DNA of 64,000 bases from Pseudomonas sp. PSE14 (GTDB lineage: Bacteria; Pseudomonadota; Gammaproteobacteria; Pseudomonadales; Pseudomonadaceae): contig NZ_CP115669.1 in assembly GCF_029203285.1 (NCBI RefSeq), forward strand, positions 3,286,001 through 3,350,000, written 5' to 3'. The notes under the pieces were generated by a model that searched no databases, was not told where the DNA came from, and was given only the letters and a program-made list of their open reading frames with translations. A program made the translations under genes and the position numbers. Below are positions 1-8,004 of this stretch, piece after piece. Numbering within the stretch: position 1 is the first letter of the stretch; every line of letters begins with the position of its first letter.

Positions 1-1
1 T

Positions 2-682
2 GCCTACGCCGATAACCGCGACACCGGCGGTTTCATCGTCATCGACCGGCTGAGCAACCGCACCGTCGGCGCCGGCATGCTGCACTTCGCCCTGCGCCGC
101 GCGCAGAACGTGCACTGGCAGGCCATCGACGTGAACCGCGAGGCCCACGCTGCGCTCAAGGGCCAGACGCCGCGGGTGCTGTGGTTCACCGGGCTGTCCG
201 GTGCCGGCAAGTCGACCATCGCCAACCTGGTGGAGCGCAAGCTGCACGCCCTCGGCCGGCACACCTACCTGCTCGACGGCGACAACGTGCGCCACGGCCT
301 GAACCGCGACCTGGGCTTCACCGAGGCCGACCGCGTGGAGAACATCCGCCGCGTGGCGGAAGTGGCGAAGCTGATGCTCGATGCCGGGCTGATCACCCTG
401 GTCTCCTTCATCTCGCCGTTCCGCGCCGAACGCGACATGGCGCGCAACCTGGCCGGCGAAGGCAATTTCCTGGAGATCTTCGTCGACACACCCCTGAGCC
501 TGGCCGAGGAGCGCGATCCCAAGGGGCTGTACCAGAAGGCCCGGCGCGGCGAGCTGAAGAACTTCACCGGCATCGACTCGCCGTACGAGGCGCCGCTGAC
601 GCCAGAGATCCGCATCGACACCCGCCATGAATCGGCGGAAGCGGCTGCGGAGCGGATCGTGGAGATTCTGCTCAAGGGTTGA
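2..682 (+). CDS. cysNC: CysNC, 3' part: APS kinase domain of bifunctional sulfate activation enzyme
   Basis: The frame is already open at base 2, so the gene starts outside the window. The visible part covers the end of the CysN (ATP sulfurylase GTPase subunit) domain and the whole APS kinase domain, which phosphorylates adenosine 5'-phosphosulfate to PAPS for cysteine synthesis. Seen directly: the Walker A motif GLSGAGKST (bases about 191-217), followed by [10 protein letters not shown] and the [10 protein letters not shown] segment typical of CysC. The CysN-to-CysC junction lies at about residue 35 of the visible part, in line with the fused gene usual in pseudomonads. A strong terminator follows 20 bp after the stop. 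An ATG at 77 gives a shorter frame but has no start context. Identification is firm. Confidence 0.93.
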   Translation, partial: AYADNRDTGGFIVIDRLSNRTVGAGMLHFALRRAQNVHWQAIDVNREAHAALKGQTPRVLWFTGLSGAGKSTIANLVERKLHALGRHTYLLDGDNVRHGLNRDLGFTEADRVENIRRVAEVAKLMLDAGLITLVSFISPFRAERDMARNLAGEGNFLEIFVDTPLSLAEERDPKGLYQKARRGELKNFTGIDSPYEAPLTPEIRIDTRHESAEAAAERIVEILLKG

Positions 683-702
683 TCCGAGCGGTAAAGCGCC
701 AA

Positions 703-735
703 GGCCCGTCCCCTCACCGGGGGACGGGCCTTTTT
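703..735 (+). terminator. Intrinsic terminator of cysNC
   Basis: Perfect 11-bp stem (703-713 with 720-730) with a 6-nt loop, directly followed by five T on the plus strand. It lies 20 bp after the cysNC stop codon. Confidence 0.92.
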
Positions 736-737
736 GT

Positions 738-1100
738 ATTTCGTAGGGCGCATAAGGCCTTTGGCGTTATCCGCCGTTCTGTTCGGTGTTCCTGCGCCGC
801 TTCGGCGTGTGCTGGGAGATTTTGTTTCGCCCCCTCGGGCGAGTTACTTTGCCAAACGACGCAAAGTAGGCAAAAGTCTCGTCCGGCATCCGGGTCCGGC
901 TTCGCCGGACTGATTCGCTTCGCTCACCCTTCGGGCCAGCCTTCGGCTGTTACTTCGCTTCGCTCCGTTTCCCTCGCTCCGGTATCGCTCCGAGGGTCGG
1001 CTCGCAAGGGCCATCCATGGCCCTTCAAGCCTCTCGCGGCATCCATGCCACTCGCCCCTCTGCGCAATACCTCCACTCGGCCTCCTGACGGGACTCTGCG
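738..1100 (+). repeat. Left copy of a ~300-350 bp inverted repeat element
   Basis: This stretch recurs, imperfectly and reverse-complemented, at 1435-1735. Shared blocks include the TCGTAGGG-GCATAA start, the TTATCCGCCG block, the GTTCCTGCGCCGCTTCGGCG block, the TTTCGCCCCCTCGGGCGAGTTACTTT block cut by small changes, and the CTCGCGGCATCCATGCC and CCACTCGGCCTCCTGA blocks. No plausible protein is encoded in either copy. Such junk-like repeats occur in intergenic DNA of pseudomonads; the function is unknown. Confidence 0.7.
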
Positions 1101-1167
1101 CGCGCCTGCAACTTTGGCTGCTTCGTGCATGGACTGCTTTTCGTAGGATCGAGGGGGACGCCTAGTT

Positions 1168-1236
1168 CTTGCTCGCGAACAGAATTACCCGGCCACATCA
1201 GCGTCCGGCGGTTCGCGAGCAAGCTCGCTCCTACAG
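1168..1236. repeat. Pair of inverted REP palindromes (REPIN-like)
   Basis: A 13-bp sequence at 1168-1180 (CTTGCTCGCGAAC) is repeated as its exact reverse complement at 1211-1223. The right copy continues as AAGCTCGCTCCTACAG, the classic Pseudomonas REP form. Two facing REPs about 30 bp apart match the mobile doublet known as a REPIN. No REP-associated tyrosine transposase gene is in the window. Confidence 0.75.
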
Positions 1237-1292
1237 GTTGGCGATAAACCCAGACGCTTCCCTGTCAGTACGGATTCCGTCGCGATGGATTT

Positions 1293-1316
1293 CGCGGACA
1301 AGGTCCGCTCCTACGG
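1293..1316 (+). repeat. REP-like palindrome, GCGGAC type
   Basis: GCGGAC-AAG-GTCCGC (1294-1308) followed by TCCTACGG. It has the same TCCTACG tail as the REP at 1211 but a different palindromic core. A related copy lies at 1741-1764. Confidence 0.6.
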
Positions 1317-1327
1317 GAACGCAGCTC

Positions 1328-1390
<63 letters not shown>

Positions 1391-1434
1391 TCTCTAAGAC
1401 TTCCAGATAAATATCCGCGCACTCCGAGTGCCCC

Positions 1435-1735
1435 TTCAGGAGGCCGAGTGGAATCGGAGTTTCAGGGGTTGAGCGGCATGGATGCCGCGAGAGCGCTGTC
1501 GGGCCAGGGATGGCCCGTCAGCGCGGGCCCCTGAAATTCCGATGGAGCGAGGGGAGTCCCGCGAAGCGGGACCCGGATGATGGGGCAAGACCTTTGGTTA
1601 CTTTCTGTCGTTTGAGAAAGTAACTCGCCCGAGGGGGCGAAACAGAAGACATCCGAGCACGCCGAAGCGGCGCAGGAACACCGGGCAAGACGGCGGATAA
1701 CGCTTGAAGCGTTATGCACCCTACGAAGAGCTAAA
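1435..1735 (-). repeat. Right copy of the ~300-350 bp inverted repeat element
   Basis: This is the reverse complement of the element at 738-1100, with the same block order read from 1735 down to 1435. It differs from the left copy by many substitutions and small indels, so the two are diverged family members rather than a recent duplication. Confidence 0.7.
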
Positions 1736-1740
1736 GCATC

Positions 1741-1764
1741 GCGGACGAAGTCCGCTCCTACGAA
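1741..1764 (+). repeat. REP-like palindrome, GCGGAC type
   Basis: GCGGAC-GAA-GTCCGC followed by TCCTACGAA, a second member of the family seen at 1293-1316. Confidence 0.6.
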
Positions 1765-1803
1765 GGGCATTCCAATCCGCGATGCATCCGCCAACCACCA
1801 GGC

Positions 1804-1840
1804 AAAAAAAAAGCCCCGCGGGTAGATTCCCCCGCGGGGC
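1804..1840 (-). terminator. Intrinsic terminator of the CoA ligase operon
   Basis: Perfect 10-bp stem GCCCCGCGGG (1813-1822) with CCCGCGGGGC (1831-1840). On the minus strand it is followed by nine T (A run at 1804-1812). It lies 26 bp beyond the stop of the ligase gene. Confidence 0.93.
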
Positions 1841-1866
1841 ATGACCAGCCAAAGGATTCGGTTGTA

Positions 1867-3438
1867 TCAGCTCGCCGCCAGCTCCCGCAGGGCAGCCTTG
1901 GTGACCTTGCCCGCGGCGTTCAACGGCAGCGCATCGAGCAGCATGGCCCGGCGCGGGGCCTTGTAGTTGGCCATGCGCTCGCGGCACCAGGCGAGGAAGG
2001 CGTCGAGGTCGATGGACTGCCCCGCCGCCGGCAGCAGGAAGGCCATGGCCACCTCTCCCAGGCGCTCGTCGGGGATGCCGATCACCGCCGCCTGGGCCAC
2101 GCCCGGATAGCCGAGGATAGTCTGCTCGATCTCCGCCGGGTACACGTTGAAGCCGCCGTTGATGAACATGTCCTTGAGACGATCGGTGATGCGCAGGTAG
2201 CCGCGCTCGTCGAGCACGCCGACATCGCCGGTGTGCAGCCAGCCGTCGGCGTCGATGGCTTCGGCGGTCGCCTCGGGGTTGCCGAAGTAACCCCGCATCA
2301 GGTTGTAGCCGCGCACCACCACTTCCCCCGGCTCGCCGGTCGGAACGCTGCGGCCCTGGGCGTCCACGCAGCGCACCTCGACTTCCGGGAAGGCGCGGCC
2401 GCTGGTGGTGGCGATGGTCTCGGCGTCGTCACCCGGACGGCAGATGGTGACGAAGCCGCAGGTCTCGGTGAGGCCGTAGGCGGTGACGATGGTCTCGAAG
2501 CCCAGTTCGCTGCGCATGCGCCGGACCATTTCCACCGGCACCGAGGCGGCGCCGGTGACGGCCACGCGCAGCGAGCTGAGGTCATGGTCGCCACGGCGCG
2601 GATGGGCCAGCAGCGACTGGTACAGGGTCGGCGGGCCGGGCAGCACGGTGACGCGCTCGGCGGCCACGCGCTCGAGCAGCACATTCACGTCGAACACCGC
2701 CTGCGGCAGGATGCAGCAGCCGCGCATCAGCGCCGCCAGCCAGCCGGCCTTGTAGCCGAAGCTGTGGAAGAAGGGGTTGACGATCAGGTAGCGGTCGCCC
2801 TGGCGCAGGCCGACCATTTCGCTCCAGTCGGACACCAGGCGCAGGTTCTGCCCGTGGGCGGTCATCACACCCTTGGGCTTGCCGGTGGTGCCGGAGGTGA
2901 ACAGCAGGTCGCACAGGTCATCGGCCGTGACCTGCGCCTGGCGCTCGTCCAGTTGCGCTTCCTCAACCGTCTCGGCCAGCGCCAGGAACGCTTCCCAACC
3001 CAGGGCACCAGCACGCTCGCCGCGCAGGATCACCCGCTGGCGCAGCGCCGGCAGCTCCTCGCCATCGAGCAGCGCCGGGTAATCGTTGCCAAGGAAGTCG
3101 CCGATGACGAACAGCAGGCTCGCGCCGCTCTCGCGCAGCACCAGGCCCGCCTCGGCCCCCTTCATGCGGGTGTTCAGCGGCACCAGCACGGCGCCCACGC
3201 TGTGCAACGCGGTGGCCGCGACTATCCATTCCCAATGGTTCGGCGCCCATACCGCGACCCGCTCGCCGTGGCCGATGCCCAGCGCCAGGAGCGCGCGAGC
3301 GGCGCGGCGGCGCCACCGGTCAAGCTGGCGGTAGCTCAGGCGGACGTCGCCGTCCTCGATGGCCGGCTGTTCGCCATAGGCAGTCGACGCGGCGCTAAGC
3401 AACTGGGGGATAGTCAGGGCGGATTGCGGGCAGGTCAT
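1867..3438 (-). CDS. Acyl-CoA synthetase, FadD3-like (AMP-forming)
   Basis: A 523-residue ANL-superfamily ligase that should activate a carboxylic acid to its CoA thioester through an acyl-adenylate. Seen: the phosphate-binding loop LLFTSGTTGKPKGVM at about 178-192, the AYGLTETCG A5 motif, WLHTGDVG, ITDRLKDMFINGGFNVYP and the C-terminal PLNAAGKVTK with the adenylation lysine. Length and motif spacing fit FadD3 (the ligase for the indane-propionate left from steroid C/D rings) and other medium-chain ligases. FadD3 is suggested by the steroid-type neighbours and not proven. It follows the SDR gene at 3505-4251 by 66 bp and probably shares its promoter, which carries a copy of the cluster operator at 4323-4340. 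Confidence 0.8.
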   Translation of the reverse strand: MTCPQSALTIPQLLSAASTAYGEQPAIEDGDVRLSYRQLDRWRRRAARALLALGIGHGERVAVWAPNHWEWIVAATALHSVGAVLVPLNTRMKGAEAGLVLRESGASLLFVIGDFLGNDYPALLDGEELPALRQRVILRGERAGALGWEAFLALAETVEEAQLDERQAQVTADDLCDLLFTSGTTGKPKGVMTAHGQNLRLVSDWSEMVGLRQGDRYLIVNPFFHSFGYKAGWLAALMRGCCILPQAVFDVNVLLERVAAERVTVLPGPPTLYQSLLAHPRRGDHDLSSLRVAVTGAASVPVEMVRRMRSELGFETIVTAYGLTETCGFVTICRPGDDAETIATTSGRAFPEVEVRCVDAQGRSVPTGEPGEVVVRGYNLMRGYFGNPEATAEAIDADGWLHTGDVGVLDERGYLRITDRLKDMFINGGFNVYPAEIEQTILGYPGVAQAAVIGIPDERLGEVAMAFLLPAAGQSIDLDAFLAWCRERMANYKAPRRAMLLDALPLNAAGKVTKAALRELAAS

Positions 3439-3504
3439 GGCAGGGAACTCACGAACGAAAACCGAAGAAGGGCCGGCGTAATGCCGGCCCGATGCCTTGA
3501 AGAC

Positions 3505-4251
3505 TCAGGCCTGCGGCGGAGCGAAGCGGCGGCCGGCGGAGAAACCGCCGTCGACGGCGATCATCTGCCCGCTGACGAAGGAGGCGTCGTCGGAGGCGAG
3601 GAACAGCGCGGCCTTGGCCACCTCCTCTGGCTGCCCGGCGCGGCTGAGCATGTGCTGCGAGGCGAAGAAGGCGTGGAAGGCTTCCTGCTCGCGCACCATC
3701 TGGGTCATGGGGGTTTCTATCAGGCCCGGGCAGAGGCCGTTGACGCGCACGTTGGCATGGCCGTAGTCGATGGCCATGGAGCGGGTCAGTTGGTTGATGC
3801 CGCCCTTGGCGACGTTGTACGCGACGTTGCCGTCGCACCCCTGCAGACCGAAGATCGAGCCGATATTGATGATCGAGCCGCTGCGCTGGGCAACCATCTG
3901 CGCCACGGCGTGCTTGCTGGTGAGCATGCTGCCGGTGAGGTTGATGTCCAGCACGCGCTGCCACTCGCTGGTGGGCGAACTGGTAACGCTACCCTGGCTG
4001 GCGACGCCGGCGGCATTGACCAGTACGTCGAGGCGACCGTAGCGCGATACCACTTCGCCCATCACCTGCTCGACGTTGCTCTCGTTGCGCACGTCCAGGG
4101 CCATGAACAGGCCGGGGAACTCGGCGGGAGCGCTGCCCACGTCCAGCCCCACTACCTGGGCGCCTTCCGCGGAAAAGCAGCGCGCGCACGCCAGGCCGAT
4201 GCCCGATGCCGCGCCAGTGATCACCGCGACCTTGCCTTGCAGTCGATTCAT
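3505..4251 (-). CDS. Short-chain dehydrogenase/reductase (SDR)
   Basis: A 248-residue classical SDR, predicted to oxidise or reduce an alcohol/ketone with NAD(P). Seen: the cofactor loop T12-GAASGI-G19, an N-A-A-G segment (NAAGVA) after strand 4, the catalytic Ser in SIINIGSIFG, and the YNVAK version of the YxxxK motif. The C-terminal FVSGQMIAVDGGFSAG segment is typical of the family. It is first in a two-gene minus-strand unit with the CoA ligase. The start at 4251 is followed in frame by MNRLQGKVAVITG, the same N-terminal pattern as the SDR at 8005-8760. The substrate cannot be read from the sequence; a hydroxy group on an alicyclic or steroid-like ring is an inference from the neighbours. 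Confidence 0.87.
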   Translation of the reverse strand: MNRLQGKVAVITGAASGIGLACARCFSAEGAQVVGLDVGSAPAEFPGLFMALDVRNESNVEQVMGEVVSRYGRLDVLVNAAGVASQGSVTSSPTSEWQRVLDINLTGSMLTSKHAVAQMVAQRSGSIINIGSIFGLQGCDGNVAYNVAKGGINQLTRSMAIDYGHANVRVNGLCPGLIETPMTQMVREQEAFHAFFASQHMLSRAGQPEEVAKAALFLASDDASFVSGQMIAVDGGFSAGRRFAPPQA

Positions 4252-4322
4252 TGCGTACCTCTGGTCTTGTTGTTCTGAGGGTGTCCTGCGGAGAAAGTCT
4301 AATCAGCCGTAGGAGGATGGTG

Positions 4323-4340
4323 ATCGTCCATTGAGACTAG
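4323..4340 (-). promoter_or_regulatory. Cluster operator copy 1 (upstream of SDR/CoA ligase unit)
   Basis: Read on the minus strand: CTAGTCT-CAAT-GGACGAT, one mismatch from the consensus CTAGTCC-N4-GGACGAT built from six sites in this window. It ends 71 bp before the SDR start codon at 4251, in the common orientation. Confidence 0.65.
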
Positions 4341-4401
4341 CCAGGTGGCAAGCCCGGACATCGCTCACGCCCGCCGGGGACGCAATGGCCCCGGCGGCGT
4401 C

Positions 4402-4881
4402 TCAACCCGCTACGCCGAACCAGCTCTTCACCACGCGAAAATCCGCCGGGATGGGCGTCGTGACGTTGTCGAGCACGCGGCGGTAGCCGGTCGACAGGAT
4501 CACCCAGGCGCCATCGCGCTTGACGTATTCGTCCTGGTAGAACGCCGTGCCCTGCACGATCCAGTCGTTATCGAGATCGATCACCTGGTCTTCCAGGTAC
4601 CACACGCCACGGGCGCGATCGGGGCCGACGAGTTCGATCTCGGGATGGTGTCCCTGGTGCTTCGACAACAGGGTCGGGCGATCCATCATCCCTTTCAGCC
4701 CGGCGATGAACGCGTCGCGGCCGACGAAGGCGTAGTTGCCGCTGTCCAGCTGGGTGGTGACGTCCTCGGCGAGGCAGCTGGCGAACAGCGCCCAGTCGTG
4801 GGTATCGATGGCGCGAAAGTAGCGGTACTTCAGTTGGCGGATCTGCTCGATCTCAAGAAGGACTTCGACGGACTCGGCCAT
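4402..4881 (-). CDS. NTF2-like (SnoaL-type) protein
   Basis: A 159-residue single-domain protein of the NTF2/SnoaL fold. It begins with a helix (IEQIRQLKYRYFRAIDTHDW) followed by the LFASCLAEDVTTQL and GRDAFIAGLKG segments and a strand-rich half ending in RRVLDNVTTPIPADFRVVKSWFG. This pattern is common in small dehydratases, isomerases and uncharacterised proteins next to SDRs. The bile-acid 7-alpha-dehydratase and ketosteroid isomerase relatives make a dehydratase or isomerase role attractive, but no catalytic residue can be assigned. It is transcribed alone on the minus strand, divergent from the SDR at 5120, with operator copy 2 56 bp upstream of its start. Confidence 0.8.
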   Translation of the reverse strand: MAESVEVLLEIEQIRQLKYRYFRAIDTHDWALFASCLAEDVTTQLDSGNYAFVGRDAFIAGLKGMMDRPTLLSKHQGHHPEIELVGPDRARGVWYLEDQVIDLDNDWIVQGTAFYQDEYVKRDGAWVILSTGYRRVLDNVTTPIPADFRVVKSWFGVAG

Positions 4882-4937
4882 CTGCTTGTCTCCGATGAGG
4901 GGGAATCACGAGCCTGTCAGCGAGCCTGCAGCCGATC

Positions 4938-4955
4938 ATCGTCCAAGGGGACTAG
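4938..4955 (-). promoter_or_regulatory. Cluster operator copy 2 (upstream of NTF2-like gene)
   Basis: Minus strand CTAGTCC-CCTT-GGACGAT, an exact match to the consensus. It ends 56 bp before the start codon at 4881. Its CTAG end touches the oppositely oriented copy 5, forming a perfect 16-bp palindrome GGACTAG-CC-CTAGTCC at 4949-4964. Confidence 0.75.
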
Positions 4956-4957
4956 CC

Positions 4958-4975
4958 CTAGTCCGATCGGCCGAT
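4958..4975 (+). promoter_or_regulatory. Cluster operator copy 5 (facing the SDR at 5120)
   Basis: Plus strand CTAGTCC-GATC-GGCCGAT, one mismatch from consensus, oriented toward the SDR gene at 5120. The spacing (144 bp to the start codon) is longer than for the other copies. Confidence 0.55.
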
Positions 4976-5119
4976 TTCCACCATCCCGAACGATGCAAGT
5001 CTGCCCTTCCCTGCCTCACCGCAGGTCCTGCCGGGAGGCTCGCCGCCGCCCCATCCGCGACGCTCGGGTGGTTACGGGCGGTGCCGCCTGCTTACAACAA
5101 CAATAAGGAGACATCACGC

Positions 5120-5875
5120 ATGAACATGCTGCAAGGCAAGGTGGCGCTGGTCACCGGTGGTGGTCAGGGTGTCGGCCAGGGCATTGCCCTCGCCCTCGCC
5201 GCCGAGGGTGCCAGGGTCGCCGTGGCGGGTCGCACCCGCGCCACGCTGGAGCAAACAGTGGAAGAAATCCGCCAGCGCGGTGGCGAGGCCCTCGCGGTGG
5301 AATGCGACGTGATGAGCGCAGCCGATCTGGATCGCAGCGTGGCCCAGGTAGTGGAGGCCTTCGGCGGCCTCGACATCCTGGTCAATAACGCGCAGATCGT
5401 GCCGCTGGGGCGCATCCTCGACGTCAGCGACGAGGACTTCATGAAGGGCATCGACTCGGGGCCGATGGCCACCCTGCGCCTGATGCGCGCCTGCTACCCC
5501 CACCTCAAGGGCAACGGCTCGATCGTCAATCTGGCCTCTTCCGCCGCCGTGCGCTGGGATGCCTCCGGCTACGGCCACTACGCCGCCACCAAGGAAGCCA
5601 TCCGCTCCCTGAGCCGCGCCGCCGCCTGCGAATGGGGCGTGGACGGCATCCGCGTCAACGTCATCGCTCCTCACGCCCTGTCGCCAGGGCTGCGCGGCTG
5701 GGTGGATGCCCATCCGGCAGAGGCCGAGGCGTTCTTCCAGAGCATTCCGTTGCGGCGCGTCGGCGACTGCGAAGCCGACATCGGCCGCACCGTGGCCTTC
5801 CTGGTCAGCGACAACGCCCGCTACCTGACCGGCGCCACCATCCCGCTGGATGGCGGCCAGGCCTACTGGGGTTGA
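5120..5875 (+). CDS. Short-chain dehydrogenase/reductase (SDR)
   Basis: 251 residues. The start at 5120 is preceded by AAGGAG (9-nt spacing), so the longer open frame upstream is not used. Seen: cofactor loop T12-GGGQGV-G19, N-N-A (VNNAQIV), catalytic Ser in SIVNLASSAA, and Y-AATK as YxxxK. Members of this group reduce or oxidise ring alcohols or 3-hydroxyacyl chains. The stop codon is 14 bp before the next SDR gene, and the two clearly form an operon. It diverges from the NTF2-like gene across a 238-bp region that holds two back-to-back operator copies. Confidence 0.88.
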   Translation: MNMLQGKVALVTGGGQGVGQGIALALAAEGARVAVAGRTRATLEQTVEEIRQRGGEALAVECDVMSAADLDRSVAQVVEAFGGLDILVNNAQIVPLGRILDVSDEDFMKGIDSGPMATLRLMRACYPHLKGNGSIVNLASSAAVRWDASGYGHYAATKEAIRSLSRAAACEWGVDGIRVNVIAPHALSPGLRGWVDAHPAEAEAFFQSIPLRRVGDCEADIGRTVAFLVSDNARYLTGATIPLDGGQAYWG

Positions 5876-5889
5876 ACAAGGAGATTTCC

Positions 5890-6666
5890 ATGCAACGTCT
5901 GGCAAACAAGATCGCCATCATCACCGGAGGCGCCCGTGGCATGGGCGCCGAAACCGCCCGCCTGTTCGTCGCCGAAGGCGCCCACGTCATCATCGCCGAC
6001 CTCCTGGAGCAGGAAGGTGCGACCCTCGCCGCCGAGCTGGGCGAAGCAGCCAGCTTCCAGCGCCTGGACGTCAGCTGCGAGGGAAACTGGCAGCGCCTGG
6101 TGCAGGCCACTCTGGAGCGTCACGGGCGAATCGACGTGCTGGTGAATAACGCCGCCGTGCTGGTGTTCGGCGCCATCGAGCAACTGTCCAAGGCGGAGTT
6201 CGAACGAGCGCTGTCGATCAACCTGACCGGCACCTTCCTCGGCATCCACAGCGTGGCGCCGATCATGCGCGAACAGGGGTGCGGCTCGATCGTCAACATT
6301 TCCTCGGTGGACGGGCTCCGCGGCGTCAACGCCCTGGCCGCCTACGTGTCGAGCAAGTGGGGCGTGCGCGGCCTGACCAAGGTCGCGGCGCTGGAGCTCG
6401 GGCCACACGGCGTGCGGGTCAACTCTGTGCATCCAGGCGGCGTCGATACCCTGATGTCCAACCCCACCGGCGCCACGCGCGACGAACTGGCCGGACAGTA
6501 CCGCACGGTGCCGCAGCAGCGCATCGGCGCGCCGGAGGAAATCGCCCGCGCCACGCTGTTCCTCGCCAGCGACGACGCCAGCTACTGCAACGGTAGCGAG
6601 TTGTCGGTGGATGGCGGCGTGGCGGCCGGCGCCTACTACCCGGGCCTGCCGGGCTCGCCGATCTGA
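5890..6666 (+). CDS. Short-chain dehydrogenase/reductase, 3alpha/20beta-HSD-like
   Basis: 258 residues, starting at the ATG at 5890 with RBS AAGGAGA at proper spacing. Seen: T12-GGARGM-G19, NNAA, catalytic Ser in SIVNISSVDG and the YVSSK form of YxxxK. The HPGGVDTLM segment after the active site resembles bacterial 3-alpha-(or 20-beta)-hydroxysteroid dehydrogenases and other SDRs acting on bulky ring alcohols, so a steroid-like substrate is plausible but unproven. It is second gene of the two-SDR operon, followed by a 13-bp stem-loop. Confidence 0.87.
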   Translation: MQRLANKIAIITGGARGMGAETARLFVAEGAHVIIADLLEQEGATLAAELGEAASFQRLDVSCEGNWQRLVQATLERHGRIDVLVNNAAVLVFGAIEQLSKAEFERALSINLTGTFLGIHSVAPIMREQGCGSIVNISSVDGLRGVNALAAYVSSKWGVRGLTKVAALELGPHGVRVNSVHPGGVDTLMSNPTGATRDELAGQYRTVPQQRIGAPEEIARATLFLASDDASYCNGSELSVDGGVAAGAYYPGLPGSPI

Positions 6667-6671
6667 GCTGT

Positions 6672-6704
6672 TGCGGGCAGCCCCGGACCAAGGGGCTGCC
6701 CGCA
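6672..6704 (+). terminator. Stem-loop after the two-SDR operon
   Basis: A 13-bp stem (6672-6684 with 6692-6704) and 7-nt loop just after the SDR stop codon. There is no T run, so Rho-independent termination is uncertain. Confidence 0.5.
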
Positions 6705-6834
6705 CAACCTCTCGCCAGACCTTTCGCCAGGCCAATCGCCAGCCACCGCTGGCACCACAGCACTCACCGCACTGCCAGCCAGGCCGACCTCCCGAGTCCC
6801 CCGGTCAGTTCGCCCGACCGTCCATAAATCAGGC

Positions 6835-6860
6835 AAAAAAAGACCCGGCCGAAGCCGGGT
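6835..6860 (-). terminator. Intrinsic terminator of the reductase/dehydrogenase operon
   Basis: ACCCGGC (6843-6849) pairs with GCCGGGT (6854-6860) around CGAA. On the minus strand the stem is followed by T runs (A-rich 6835-6841). It lies 52 bp beyond the stop of the KshB-like gene. Confidence 0.9.
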
Positions 6861-6912
6861 GAAGGAAGGGGCGGCACAAGCCCCACACTCGAGAGCAATT
6901 CAACAAAAACCA

Positions 6913-7998
6913 TCAATCGGGGAAACGCACCCGCACCTCGCGGCTGCCAGCGCGACCCTGGCAGGCCAGCGTCCAGCCTTCGGCGATCTCGGCGGCGCTG
7001 AGCACGTCGTTACGCGGCAGCAGCACCTCGCCCTGCTCCACCTTGCACATGCAGGCACCGCAGAAGCCCTCCTCGCAGGAGGCCGGCGGCGCAAGGCCGG
7101 CGCGGCGGCAGCTTTCCAGCAGGGTTTCACCGGGGATGCAGGCCACCTGGTGTTCGGCGCCGTCCAGCGCCACCACCAGGCTTTCCGCACCGGATTCGGC
7201 GGCGGCGCTGCGGGCCTCTTCGCTCGCCGCTTCCTGCGCGTCCGGATCGGGCGGCGAAACGAAGCGCTCGACATGGATATGCGCCGAGTCGACTCCTTCA
7301 CGCAGCAGCGTGCTTTCCACCGTATCCATGAACGGACCGGGACCGCAGATGAAACACTCGGCCTCTTCCCAGCCGCGCAGCAGATGACGCACGTCGCTGG
7401 CGGCGAGGAAGCCCTGCAGGTTGTCCAGCACGTGGACCACCTGCAGGCGCTCGCCATGCTCGGAGACCAGGCGACGCAGCGCGTCGCGGAAGATCACCGA
7501 GTCGGTATCGCGGTTGGCGTACACCAGGCGGATGCGGCAGTCGCGATGGGCCAGCGCCTCGCGCAGGATGGAGAACACCGGAGTAATCCCCGACCCGCCA
7601 CCGAACAGCAGCAGGTCGCGCGTCACCTCGCCGAGATGGAAGTGGCCGGCGGGCGGCAGCACGTCCAGTTCGTCGCCCGGACGCACGCGCTCGTTCATCC
7701 AGTTCGACACCCGGCCACCGGCCACACGCTTGACCGTCACCCGCAGCGTCTCGTCCAGCCCGGGCGTGCTGGACATGGAGTAGCAGCGCGTCAGGGTCTT
7801 GCCGTCGAGCGCCACGCGGAAGCTGAGGAACTGCCCGGCGCGGTACTTGAAGCGCCCGGCCAGTTCCGCCGGCACGCGCAGCACCAGCGAGCGCGCGTCG
7901 GCGGTTTCCTCGATGACGTCGGCCACCTCCAGACGGAAGGTGCCGGCGACGGTTGGCTCCGCTTGCGGCGCCAGGGTCTGCGCACTGCCCATCGCCAC
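6913..7998 (-). CDS. Ferredoxin-NAD(P)H reductase, KshB-like (FAD + [2Fe-2S])
   Basis: A 361-residue class IA oxygenase reductase. In order: an FAD-binding barrel with RCYSMSS (about residues 80-86), an NAD-binding domain opening with LLFGGGSGITPVFS, and a C-terminal plant-type [2Fe-2S] domain with CEEGFCGACMC and a distal Cys in TLACQG. Domain order, length and the C-terminal ferredoxin match KshB, the reductase of 3-ketosteroid 9-alpha-hydroxylase, and the related HmpA/PaaE group. It should pass electrons from NAD(P)H to a Rieske-type or diiron oxygenase, yet no such oxygenase is encoded in the window. Last gene of a minus-strand operon; its start is 6 bp after the preceding SDR stop. Confidence 0.85.
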   Translation of the reverse strand: MAMGSAQTLAPQAEPTVAGTFRLEVADVIEETADARSLVLRVPAELAGRFKYRAGQFLSFRVALDGKTLTRCYSMSSTPGLDETLRVTVKRVAGGRVSNWMNERVRPGDELDVLPPAGHFHLGEVTRDLLLFGGGSGITPVFSILREALAHRDCRIRLVYANRDTDSVIFRDALRRLVSEHGERLQVVHVLDNLQGFLAASDVRHLLRGWEEAECFICGPGPFMDTVESTLLREGVDSAHIHVERFVSPPDPDAQEAASEEARSAAAESGAESLVVALDGAEHQVACIPGETLLESCRRAGLAPPASCEEGFCGACMCKVEQGEVLLPRNDVLSAAEIAEGWTLACQGRAGSREVRVRFPD

Positions 7999-8004
7999 GC
8001 TCCG

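Noticed and set aside
679-1146. A 155-residue plus-strand ORF after cysNC
   Set aside because: It runs through the terminator and the repeat element and has a Ser/Arg/Pro-rich composition without a start signal.
2233-4278. A 681-residue plus-strand open frame
   Set aside because: Antisense to the CoA ligase and SDR genes, which have recognisable active-site motifs.
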